NCBI GenBank assembly: GCA_031411995.1
Contig: JANOCD010000049.1
Location: 1 to 64,000 of the forward strand
From: Rudanella sp031411995
GTDB taxonomy: Bacteria; Bacteroidota; Bacteroidia; Cytophagales; Spirosomataceae
Direction of reading: 5' to 3'
Length of the DNA stretch: 64,000 bases
Part shown: positions 15,681 to 22,947 of the stretch, piece by piece
How the letters are laid out: the number at the start of each line of letters is the position of its first letter
Position numbering within the stretch: position 1 is the stretch's first letter
Program-made: the position numbers and the translations under genes
Notes under the pieces: generated by a model
The model's database searches: none
What the model was told of the DNA's origin: nothing
Seen by the model: the letters and a program-made list of their open reading frames with translations, nothing else

Positions 15681-17798
15681 CTATAATAACTTCACGGCTT
15701 CGGCAACGCTCGTAACGGGCAACTGACAGGCTCGGTCTTGGCAGACGTAAATGGTGGTTTGGTTGTTCACCATGCCGCGACCTTCCAGCAGGGGCATGGT
15801 AGAGACGCAAAATTTTGCGTCTCTACATTCAATGCCAGCGAAAATTACCCCTGTTGTCAAATGGCTTTCTAACTCACGCCGGAACTCAGTGGCTTGCGGC
15901 CCCACAAGGGCAATTTCGATGGAGGGCAGCACCCGGCGGGTGTACAAAGCGGCCCAGTTGCTGAGGTCGCCGGGGTGTTTCTCGATGAGGGGCTGCATTC
16001 GGCCAATCATTTGGTCTGCCCGTTCGGCATACTGAGGGCGATCTAACAAGATGCTCAATGAGAGCAGGTTACCCGCCATGATCGAGTTTGAAGCCGGAAT
16101 TACATTATCAAATAGTTCCTTGCGCCGGGCAATCAGATCCTCCGCGTTTTTGTCCGTAAAGAAAAACATCGGGTCTGTAGATGCGTCCGGCGTGGATACG
16201 TCCGGCGTGGATATATCTTCTCCTGAATTTTCGCTGAAGTTTTTCAGCACATATTGGGTTAACTGGTCAGCTTCGGTGAGCCAGTTTTCGGTAAAGGTGG
16301 CCTGATAGAGCGCGACTAAACCATCAATAACGGCGGCATAATCTTCAAGAAACCCTGGTTGTTTGGCTCGGCCCTGCTTGAATGAATGCCATAATCTTCC
16401 GTTCCGTTTGTCGCGCATATGGTGGAGCAGAAAATGCGCCAACCGAATAGCGAGAGTCAGAAACTCAGGCTCATCGAATGCCCGGTATGCAGAAACTAAA
16501 CCTTTCAGCATCAGTCCATTCCACGAACACAGAATCTTGTCGTCTAAGCCGGGCCGGATGCGCGTGTCCCGAACGGTCATCAGTTTCTCGTGGGCATCGG
16601 CCAGCATCTCGTGCATTTCGTCCATTGCCCAATCGGCGTGTTCGGCAAATTGCTCGTTGGTGCGAGTGCGGTGCAGGATGTTTCGGCCCGTTTTGCCATG
16701 TCCGAGTGCGGCACCACCAGTCTCGTGTTCCCAATTGCCATCTTCCTCCACGGAATACAAATCGGCGAACCACTCGAAATCGGTGCCGAGCAGGTCGCGG
16801 AGTTCGGTGGTTGTCCAGGTATAGAACTTGCCTTCTTCGCCTTCGCTATCAGCATCTAAGGCCGAGTAGAAGCCACCATCGAGGCTGAGGAGTTCACGTT
16901 TGGCGAAGGCAATAGTCTGATAAACAACGTGTTTGTAAAGCGGATTGCCCGTCAGTCGGTGCGCATCGGCGTAGAGAGTGAGGAGTTGCCCGTTGTCGTA
17001 GAGCATTTTCTCGAAGTGGGGCGCAAACCAGTCTTCGTCCACCGAATACCGCGAAAATCCACCCCCTAACTGATCGTAAAGCCCGCCAAGTGCCATGCGG
17101 TCGAGGGTCAGCGTGAGTTGGTCGAGGGCGAGTTCGTCGTTGGTTAGTTGGTGGTAGTTCAGTAGAAACGTGTAAATGCAGGGCATCGGGAACTTGGGTG
17201 CCCGGTTCATGCCGCCCTTCACCCGGTCGAATTTCTCAGCCAGTCGCTCGAATAGTTTGGTGGACACCTCTGCCCTGAACTGCGGTTGGCTGTTGGTTAG
17301 GCCAAAGCGCAGGGAGTCGCTGGTATTCAGTTCATTCGTAAAACCCTCAGCGGATTCGAGCAACTTGTCGCGCTCCGTATCGAACGCATTCCGCACCCCC
17401 GCCAGCAGGTTCACCCATTGTTGAGGGGGCAGATAGGTAACGCCGTAAAACGGTTTGGCATCGGGCATCAGGAACATATTAAGCGGCCATCCACCCCGAA
17501 CGCCCATTGTCTGAACGGCATCCATGTAAATCGCATCCACGTCGGGCCGCTCTTCGCGATCCACTTTGATGCACACAAACCGTTCGTTCATCACGTTTGC
17601 AACCTGCTCACGCTCAAATGATTCGCGCTCCATCACGTGGCACCAATGGCAGGCCGAATAGCCAATACTAACTAAAATCGGCTTGTCTTCGTCGCGTGCT
17701 TTCGTCAGGGCTTCCTCGCCCCACGGATACCAATCGACGGGGTTATGAGCGTGTTGAAGCAAATAGGGGCTGGTTTCGTTGGCTAATCGGTTTGGCAT
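15681..17798 (-). CDS. Thioredoxin-domain protein, DUF255 (YyaL/SPATA20-like)
   Basis: A 705-residue cytoplasmic protein. The start MPNRLANETSPYLLQHAHNP and GYSACHWCHVME (CxxC near 51-54) define the DUF255 thioredoxin-like domain; the remainder is an alpha/alpha toroid (six-hairpin) domain with GGLYDQLGGGFSRYSVDEDW and HFEKMLYDN. The biochemical role is unclear in the family. A tandem stretch VSTPDASTD near 530 and, near the C-terminus, the residues ECRDAKFCVSTM are encoded by repeats; the latter comes from a perfect 28-bp palindrome, inserted in frame. The gene is 7 bp after the T9SS-cargo gene and 52 bp before sufS. Confidence 0.9.
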   Translation of the reverse strand: MPNRLANETSPYLLQHAHNPVDWYPWGEEALTKARDEDKPILVSIGYSACHWCHVMERESFEREQVANVMNERFVCIKVDREERPDVDAIYMDAVQTMGVRGGWPLNMFLMPDAKPFYGVTYLPPQQWVNLLAGVRNAFDTERDKLLESAEGFTNELNTSDSLRFGLTNSQPQFRAEVSTKLFERLAEKFDRVKGGMNRAPKFPMPCIYTFLLNYHQLTNDELALDQLTLTLDRMALGGLYDQLGGGFSRYSVDEDWFAPHFEKMLYDNGQLLTLYADAHRLTGNPLYKHVVYQTIAFAKRELLSLDGGFYSALDADSEGEEGKFYTWTTTELRDLLGTDFEWFADLYSVEEDGNWEHETGGAALGHGKTGRNILHRTRTNEQFAEHADWAMDEMHEMLADAHEKLMTVRDTRIRPGLDDKILCSWNGLMLKGLVSAYRAFDEPEFLTLAIRLAHFLLHHMRDKRNGRLWHSFKQGRAKQPGFLEDYAAVIDGLVALYQATFTENWLTEADQLTQYVLKNFSENSGEDISTPDVSTPDASTDPMFFFTDKNAEDLIARRKELFDNVIPASNSIMAGNLLSLSILLDRPQYAERADQMIGRMQPLIEKHPGDLSNWAALYTRRVLPSIEIALVGPQATEFRRELESHLTTGVIFAGIECRDAKFCVSTMPLLEGRGMVNNQTTIYVCQDRACQLPVTSVAEAVKLL
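15799..15826. repeat. Perfect 28-bp palindrome inside the DUF255 gene
   Basis: GTAGAGACGCAAAA (15799-15812) followed by its exact reverse complement TTTTGCGTCTCTAC, with no spacer. Palindromes of this sequence occur as dispersed repeats in various bacteria, as I recall. Here it lies in coding sequence and adds about nine in-frame residues (CRDAKFCVS) to the protein. Confidence 0.9.
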
Positions 17799-17805
17799 GT
17801 TATTA

Positions 17806-19485
17806 TTATTCCGTTGTACAAATTAACCGCTCCTGAACCCCTCCGCGTTCATTACTGACCCGAACAATGTAGAGTCCGGCGGGAAGTTGCCCGGTATCAA
17901 GCAGTTGCTGATTCAAGCCGGGGCTGGCACGAATCGTTTTAGTTTGCACCGTTTGTCCCAATAAATTGGTGATCTGAAGTTGCACATCGCCCGAATTAGT
18001 CGTTGAGAAAGAGATTGTTACGTGCTGAAGGGCGGGGTTGGGTGATAGGGTCAGCCCCGTAAATTCGGGTTGGTCGGGGAGGGCGGTGATGGCTGCGAGG
18101 TTGAATTGGCAGAGGTACGTTTGCCGCCCGGTCAGGGTAATCTCGCGACTGAAATTCTGGTATTTAACGGTGATGGTCGTTTTAGCACCGTCGGCTGCGT
18201 AAGGATTTTGGGCCGCAATCAGGATATTTTGGCCTTTTACCACCCCCCGCCAAACGGGTTCGCGGGTATCCATCAGGTCACGGGCGGGCTTAGGAATCAC
18301 GAGTTCGTAGTTGCCTTCGAACATGTCCGAGAAGCGCGACAGCCGGTACAATCCGTGAATAAACGACTCGTAGGGTGTATAGATATCGTTGGGTCGATAG
18401 CCCGGCGATTGGGGGTTATCGAAACCTGGTACTTCCCAAAGCCACAGTCCTTTAGCCCCCGAAAAAAACGGGAAAATGGCGGTTGCTTCGGCCATTTCGG
18501 GCCGAATGAAATTGGGGTAATTGCCGCAACAATCGTGGTAGCGCATCCAGACAAACGGCATCACCGGCTTGTCAGTCCAGGCGCGGTTGGCTTCAATCTG
18601 GAACAGCATATAGGCCAGATAATCAGGGGCTAAAGCCGAAGGGTAGTCGTAATAATAATAGGCCGAGGGCGACACATAATCCAATCGCTCCAGAAAAGGC
18701 CCACCCACGCGGGTAAAGGCGGTGGTGTCTTTGAGGAGGTAATGCACCCGCGCCGGGTTGGTGCTCCAGTCGGTCCAGGAGTTGCCCACCACATTCACAA
18801 ACGTGTTCAGAATGGGCGAGTCGCTATACGTACTCAGGCGGGTGTTGCTCAGGTCAGATCGCTCGCGGACATAGCGGAGGCCCTCGGCATAGAGAGCCGT
18901 CATGTCTTTTTTGTATCGCAATAAAAAGGCTGCATCCGGTAAGGTTCGGTAAGCGGTGGGGGTTGTCGGGTCTGTTTTGAGTCGCAAAATCTGGGCATCA
19001 GTTTCCCGAATTCGCTCCAGATCGACCATCAGAATATCCGTTTGGAGCAGGTATTTTCCGGCAGCATTGCGCTGATTACCAGAGGCATCTCGCATGAAGT
19101 TGTCCCATTTGGTGCGGTAGGCATTGAGGTCGTTGTTCCAGGGTGTTTCGGCAGTTTCCCATGGCTGACTTAGGCCAAACGCAAAACCACTCCACTCGAT
19201 GGCCCGCTGTTTGGCCTGCACCACGGTACCAAATTCCGCATCCTGCATCGTCGAAATGTGGCTGAACCCGTGGCGAAGTGGTTGGCCTTGCACATCGCCC
19301 ATGCGCGGGCCGCCATACACGATGGTAAAGGGTAGCTTGAAATCAGGAAACTTGCTCCACTCGATCCGATTTGGCTGACTAACAGGCGTATAAGTTAGCG
19401 GCTCCGCGCAGCGATCCTGCGCGATTGCCGGAAAAACAAGTAAGTTTAACAGGAACAGCCAGCCGTGCTTAAATAAGTTTTGCAT
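17806..19485 (-). CDS. Secreted protein with type IX secretion sorting domain
   Basis: A 559-residue protein. Signal peptide at 1-22 (ending FPAIAQ). The last ~80 residues (LSPNPALQHVTISF, LLGQTVQTKTI, LPAGLYIVRVSNERG) are a type A Por-secretion sorting domain, so it is exported by the T9SS and surface-bound. The body (30-470) has aromatic and acidic motifs (VDLERIRETD, DYVSPSAYYYYDYP, KGLWLWEVPGFDNP) suggestive of a TIM-barrel glycosidase, but I do not recognise the family. It heads the leftward run with the DUF255 gene. Confidence 0.85.
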   Translation of the reverse strand: MQNLFKHGWLFLLNLLVFPAIAQDRCAEPLTYTPVSQPNRIEWSKFPDFKLPFTIVYGGPRMGDVQGQPLRHGFSHISTMQDAEFGTVVQAKQRAIEWSGFAFGLSQPWETAETPWNNDLNAYRTKWDNFMRDASGNQRNAAGKYLLQTDILMVDLERIRETDAQILRLKTDPTTPTAYRTLPDAAFLLRYKKDMTALYAEGLRYVRERSDLSNTRLSTYSDSPILNTFVNVVGNSWTDWSTNPARVHYLLKDTTAFTRVGGPFLERLDYVSPSAYYYYDYPSALAPDYLAYMLFQIEANRAWTDKPVMPFVWMRYHDCCGNYPNFIRPEMAEATAIFPFFSGAKGLWLWEVPGFDNPQSPGYRPNDIYTPYESFIHGLYRLSRFSDMFEGNYELVIPKPARDLMDTREPVWRGVVKGQNILIAAQNPYAADGAKTTITVKYQNFSREITLTGRQTYLCQFNLAAITALPDQPEFTGLTLSPNPALQHVTISFSTTNSGDVQLQITNLLGQTVQTKTIRASPGLNQQLLDTGQLPAGLYIVRVSNERGGVQERLICTTE

Positions 19486-19563
19486 ACCAGTTAACGACTT
19501 GTTGGCCGTTATCTCTCAAGAAACCGCTAATTTGGCACCTAAGAACCAATAATCGACCATCCC

Positions 19564-20028
19564 ATGCGCCTGCTCACCCGTTATCTGCTCCTTTTCTTCG
19601 TTATCGGCCTAAGCGTTCAATGCAAACGCGACGCGACGCCCGACCCTGGTGCGCCCGTCACGGCGGTTTCGCAAACAGAACTGCTCGTGGCCAATATTTG
19701 GCAAATTGACCGCGTTACCGACACCAGCGGAAAAACCATTGGAAAAAGCCAGTTAGGGCTTGAGACATTCGCTCTGTTCGACCTATACATGCAATTCACC
19801 AATACCAACATCGTCCGCGCAACTGACCGCACCACCAAGCAAATCCGCAACGCGGGCGACTGGACGCTGGTGAACGAAAATAAGGCCATCAACGTGAAGG
19901 TGACGGGCTTCAACGGCGTTTTTAAATTGGTGGAGTTGAGCAAAAGTTCGCTGATACTACAACAAGATCAGGTGCAGGTGAACGGCACCAAACAAGTCGC
20001 CAATTTGGTTTTTGTACCGTCGATTTGA
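19564..20028 (+). CDS. Hypothetical lipoprotein
   Basis: A 154-residue lipoprotein. The lipobox is LSVQC, with the lipidated Cys at residue 20, followed by KRDATPDPG. The rest (VANIWQIDRVTDTSGKTIG, MQFTNTNIVRATDR, GDWTLVNENKAINVKVTG, LILQQDQVQVNG) looks like a lipocalin-like eight-strand barrel, common in Bacteroidota. Ligand unknown. It stands alone, divergent from the T9SS-cargo gene with a 78-bp gap. Confidence 0.8.
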   Translation: MRLLTRYLLLFFVIGLSVQCKRDATPDPGAPVTAVSQTELLVANIWQIDRVTDTSGKTIGKSQLGLETFALFDLYMQFTNTNIVRATDRTTKQIRNAGDWTLVNENKAINVKVTGFNGVFKLVELSKSSLILQQDQVQVNGTKQVANLVFVPSI

Positions 20029-20034
20029 GGGGGT

Positions 20035-20087
20035 AATGCGTGATGCGTAGTGCGTATTCACTTGGTTTGCCGGTGCGATTACGCATT
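20035..20087. repeat. Short inverted repeat between lipoprotein and MFS genes
   Basis: AATGCGTGATGCG (20035-20047) pairs imperfectly (10 of 12) with CGATTACGCATT (20076-20087) and the left arm runs on as tandem GCGT units. It could serve as a weak terminator or leader hairpin. Confidence 0.55.
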
Positions 20088-20103
20088 TTTGCTACCCGTT
20101 CTC

Positions 20104-20111
20104 TACATTTG
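20104..20111 (+). promoter_or_regulatory. Promoter -7 element for the MFS gene
   Basis: TACATTTG fits TAnnTTTG, 16 bp before the ATG at 20128. No -33 element at standard spacing. Confidence 0.4.
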
Positions 20112-20127
20112 GTTTTCCTAAATCACT

Positions 20128-21459
20128 ATGCAAAAGAACAACCCCCGCGTTCTCCGGGCCTGGACAATCTACGACTGGGCCAATTCGGTTCACTCTCTGG
20201 TGATCGTTTCCAGTATTTTCCCCGTCTATTTTTCGGCCACTGCTCTCAACGAATCGGGGGGCGATGTGATCAATTTTTTGGGGTTCCCCGTTAAAAATTC
20301 GATACTGTTTTCTTACACCGTTTCGGCGGCAATGCTGCTGGCAGCCCTGTTAAGCCCCATTTGCACTGCTTTGGCCGACTACAGCGGACGCAAAAAAGCG
20401 TTCATGAAGTTCTTTTGCTACACAGGTTCTGTAGCCTGTGCGCTCCTCTATTTTTTCACGAAAGACACGACCACATTTGCCATTTTCTGTTTTGGCTGGA
20501 GTTTGGTGGGCTGGGCGGGCAGCATCGTTTTCTACAACTCGTATCTGCCCGAAATCGCCACCGAAGATCAGTTTGACCGGGTCAGTGCGCGGGGTTTTTC
20601 GATGGGCTACATCGGCAGCGTTTTGCTGATGATTCTGAATTTGGCCATGATTCTGAAAGGCGAATGGTTTGGTGGTATTTCGGAGGGAATGGCCTCGCGG
20701 GTCGCCTTCCTGACGGTAGGTTTCTGGTGGTTTGGGTTTGCCCAAATCCCGTTCAACGTCTTGCCCGATGGCACCCGTAAAGCAGCCGCCAGTGCTACCG
20801 AATCGTGGGGGACGTGGTTTTTCAACGGCTTCCGCGAACTCAAAACCACGTTCGGGCAGGTTCGTCAGCAACTATTGCTCCGGCGGTTCCTGATCTCGTT
20901 TGCCGTTTATAACATGGGTGTTCAAACGGTGATGTATGTGGCCACCATCTTCGCCAGTAACGAACTGAAAATGGAGTCGAGTGCGCTGATTACTACTGTC
21001 CTACTGATTCAGTTGGTAGCCATTCCGGGGGCGTTTGCCTTCGCCTGGATTTCGGAGCGGATTGGCAACATTTACGCCCTCATGATTGCGGTTACGATCT
21101 GGATTGGCATTTGTTACGCGGCTTATTTAGTGCAGACCCAAAACCAATTCTATATTCTGGCCTGTGTGGTAGGCATGGTGATGGGCGGGGTTCAATCGCT
21201 GTCGCGCTCCACCTATTCCAAGTTTATCCCGGCCAACACCACCGATACGGCCTCGTTTTTCAGCTTCTACGACGTAACCGAAAAGCTGTCTATCGTGATC
21301 GGGACGCTGGTTTACGGCTTAGTGGAGCAAATCACGGGCAGTATGCGAAACAGCGTGCTGGCATTGTTGGGCCTGTTTGTCATTGGGTTACTGTTGCTGT
21401 GGCGCATTCCATCGCAAAAAATCTACAACCCCCGTTTAGAACCCGAAGAAGTTTTGTAG
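20128..21459 (+). CDS. MFS transporter, UMF1/Atg22-like family
   Basis: A 443-residue integral inner-membrane protein with about 12 hydrophobic segments. RAWTIYDWANSVHSLVI at the N-terminus, the loop DYSGRKKAFM (MFS motif A-like) near 85-95 and GGVQSLSRSTYSKFIP near 355 are hallmarks of the UMF1 family related to yeast Atg22. Atg22 exports amino acids from vacuoles; bacterial substrates are unknown. Its stop codon overlaps the tRNA-Val promoter. Confidence 0.9.
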   Translation: MQKNNPRVLRAWTIYDWANSVHSLVIVSSIFPVYFSATALNESGGDVINFLGFPVKNSILFSYTVSAAMLLAALLSPICTALADYSGRKKAFMKFFCYTGSVACALLYFFTKDTTTFAIFCFGWSLVGWAGSIVFYNSYLPEIATEDQFDRVSARGFSMGYIGSVLLMILNLAMILKGEWFGGISEGMASRVAFLTVGFWWFGFAQIPFNVLPDGTRKAAASATESWGTWFFNGFRELKTTFGQVRQQLLLRRFLISFAVYNMGVQTVMYVATIFASNELKMESSALITTVLLIQLVAIPGAFAFAWISERIGNIYALMIAVTIWIGICYAAYLVQTQNQFYILACVVGMVMGGVQSLSRSTYSKFIPANTTDTASFFSFYDVTEKLSIVIGTLVYGLVEQITGSMRNSVLALLGLFVIGLLLLWRIPSQKIYNPRLEPEEVL

Positions 21460-21464
21460 TTTTG
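21434..21464 (+). promoter_or_regulatory. Promoter for tRNA-Val
   Basis: TTTA (21435-21438) and TAGTTTTG (21457-21464) are about 18 bp apart. The -7 element includes the TAG stop codon of the MFS gene; the tRNA begins about 70 bp later. Confidence 0.45.
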
Positions 21465-21533
21465 CCCCTGTGACAGCAGCCACAGTTTACTGCTAACTGT
21501 TGCGGTTCCCCGCCGGGACTGGTCACTGTGCAA

Positions 21534-21608
21534 AGGAGGTTAGCTCAGTTGGTTCAGAGCGCTGCTTTGACAGAGCAGAGGTCAGCGGTTCGAGCCCGCT
21601 ACTTCCTA
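21534..21608 (+). tRNA. tRNA-Val (anticodon GAC)
   Basis: A full cloverleaf: acceptor AGGAGGT with ACTTCCT (one G-T pair), D arm GCTC/GAGC, anticodon stem CTGCT/AGCAG enclosing TTGACAG, variable AGGTC, T arm AGCGG/CCGCT with TTCGAGC. Loop positions 34-36 read GAC, which decodes Val. The discriminator is A and CCA is not encoded. Confidence 0.95.
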
Positions 21609-21623
21609 CCGGGACACGTTGTC

Positions 21624-21658
21624 AAAAAGCCCCAAATCTCGCTGATTTGGGGCTTTTT
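21624..21658 (+). terminator. Terminator of tRNA-Val
   Basis: A perfect 15-bp stem, AAAAAGCCCCAAATC (21624-21638) and GATTTGGGGCTTTTT (21644-21658), with a 5-nt loop and T-tract, directly after the tRNA. Confidence 0.92.
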
Positions 21659-21756
21659 TATGTATAATTCAAAGTCTTGGCAATGGCTAACCGCAGTCTG
21701 CAGATCTGATGAATGTCCCGCATGGGCACCGAGGTTAGTAAGTACATGGGGGGGGC

Positions 21757-21862
21757 GGTTGACTTTGCGGGCATGGCTGTGCCATAAAAAAAGACCTCCT
21801 TTCTGGCTTTGTCGTTGTGATGACGCTCAAAGCTAAGAAAGGAGGTCTTTTTTTAGTCAACC
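21757..21862. ncRNA. Candidate structured RNA or MITE-like element (three-way junction)
   Basis: An outer stem GGTTGACT (21757-21764) with AGTCAACC (21855-21862) encloses two hairpins: ATGGC-TGT-GCCAT (21773-21785) and a long one whose arms are AAAAAAAGACCTCCTTTCT (21786-21804) and its exact complement at 21836-21854, extended inward by GGCTTTG with CAAAGCT. The long hairpin alone is a strong bidirectional terminator and could simply end the leftward ArsR transcript, but the enclosing stem suggests a complete folded unit. No open frame lies here. Whether it is RNA, a miniature mobile repeat or just a terminator is undecided. Confidence 0.5.
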
Positions 21863-21923
21863 CCTGAAATTCGGGCTGACTCATGTTTGGCCAGCCCTTA
21901 GGGTGTCCTTTTAAGAGAAACCA

Positions 21924-22223
21924 TTACGCCATCACCGAATCATAGTTAACCTGTTCTGAGAGCAGATTATTCAGGTCACTTAGCAACGAAACGTTCACTT
22001 CATAGTGCATCTCTTTGCCTTTGCGCTGGCAAATCAGAACGCCTTTGTCTTTGAGTTTAATGAGATGATGGGAGAGTAAGGACTGCTCCAATTGTAACTG
22101 ATTTTGTATTCCTGTGACATTTCGAGGCCCTTGACTGGCCAGTAGCAGCAGGATCTTTAATCGGGCTGGATGAGCAATTACTTTGAGTAGTTCAGCGGTT
22201 TGGTTAATTTTTGTTTCGTTCAT
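21924..22223 (-). CDS. ArsR-family winged-helix transcriptional regulator
   Basis: A 99-residue winged helix-turn-helix protein: LKVIAHPARLKILLLLASQG, recognition-helix region LEQSLLSHHLIKLKDKGVLICQRKGKEMHYEV. No CxC metal site in helix 3 is present, so it is not a classic arsenic sensor. Its target is unclear: there is no neighbouring divergent gene, only a 724-bp gap. A palindrome 15 bp upstream of the start may be its own operator. Confidence 0.88.
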   Translation of the reverse strand: MNETKINQTAELLKVIAHPARLKILLLLASQGPRNVTGIQNQLQLEQSLLSHHLIKLKDKGVLICQRKGKEMHYEVNVSLLSDLNNLLSEQVNYDSVMA

Positions 22224-22237
22224 AAAAAAGAGTGTTT

Positions 22238-22248
22238 ATTATCATAAT
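22238..22248. promoter_or_regulatory. Candidate ArsR-type operator
   Basis: ATTATCATAAT is a palindrome (ATTAT / ATAAT around a central C), lying 15 bp upstream of the ArsR-family start codon. AT-rich dyads of this kind are bound by ArsR/SmtB repressors, so autoregulation is plausible; this is inference. Confidence 0.35.
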
Positions 22249-22916
22249 GAGTTTGACGGGCCTATTGGTCGCTCTAGGGGTCATATGCTCGGTTAAACAC
22301 ACAGCCATTTTTATGCCAAACTTTCCAAATGCCTATAGCATAAGTAGGTTTTGTGATAAGTGGTATGTTTTATAGAAATACATGGAGCTATAGAGATTTG
22401 TAAAGCTTTTAAAACATAGAATTAGTATCATCTTTCGCGTGACATCAACGGTTTAGCTGACTTCCGTCCGCCTGAAACCATTATTGATTTTTTAACTTTG
22501 TTTTCAGGAATGAGCAAATCAAAGACAGTATTTTTAGTCAATTTCCCGGAAATATACTTAATATTGAATTGCCAAATCGGGGAGACCTTGATAGTACTTA
22601 TCAGAATGAGTTGACTGTGGTCCAGAAGTTCTTACACTACTGTTGCGTACTTTAATATGAAATGGATAGTACCCACGCCGGAAATGGAATCATCTCAAGC
22701 CCAGTAAAAACTTTTCACCTCTCCCAACTTCGCTCTACGTTGCCATTTGTTGAGGACACGTTTAAAAAATCGTCTGGTAGATGTGCTGGTTGCCCGCTTT
22801 CGGGCCCGACACTGATTACAGGTGCATGGTTTTATTTTCATAAGGATTTTTTCAATTTGATGTAGCTACGTCTGGAGCTGTAGGGCAGCAAATGGATCTT
22901 TCTCCCCAAAATTCAC

Positions 22917-22924
22917 TAAATTTG
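22917..22924 (+). promoter_or_regulatory. Promoter -7 element for mutS
   Basis: TAAATTTG matches TAnnTTTG and lies 23 bp before the GTG start codon of mutS. Confidence 0.5.
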
Positions 22925-22947
22925 TCTAAACTGACCTGTTTAAATTA

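Larger units (their letters stand above)
22224..22947. other. Long gap without a recognisable gene
   Basis: 724 bp that is more AT-rich than its surroundings. No frame gives a convincing protein; a 67-codon frame at 22662-22865 resembles nothing known. It holds a candidate ArsR operator at its left end and the mutS promoter at its right end. It may be the remains of a decayed gene. Confidence 0.5.

Noticed and set aside
16363..16888. Overlapping rightward frames of 90-150 codons inside the DUF255 gene
   Set aside because: They are antisense shadows of a high-GC coding region; the leftward frame has clear conserved motifs.
22662..22865. 67-codon frame in the gap before mutS
   Set aside because: No recognisable family, low complexity and no promoter of its own; kept only as part of the noncoding gap.
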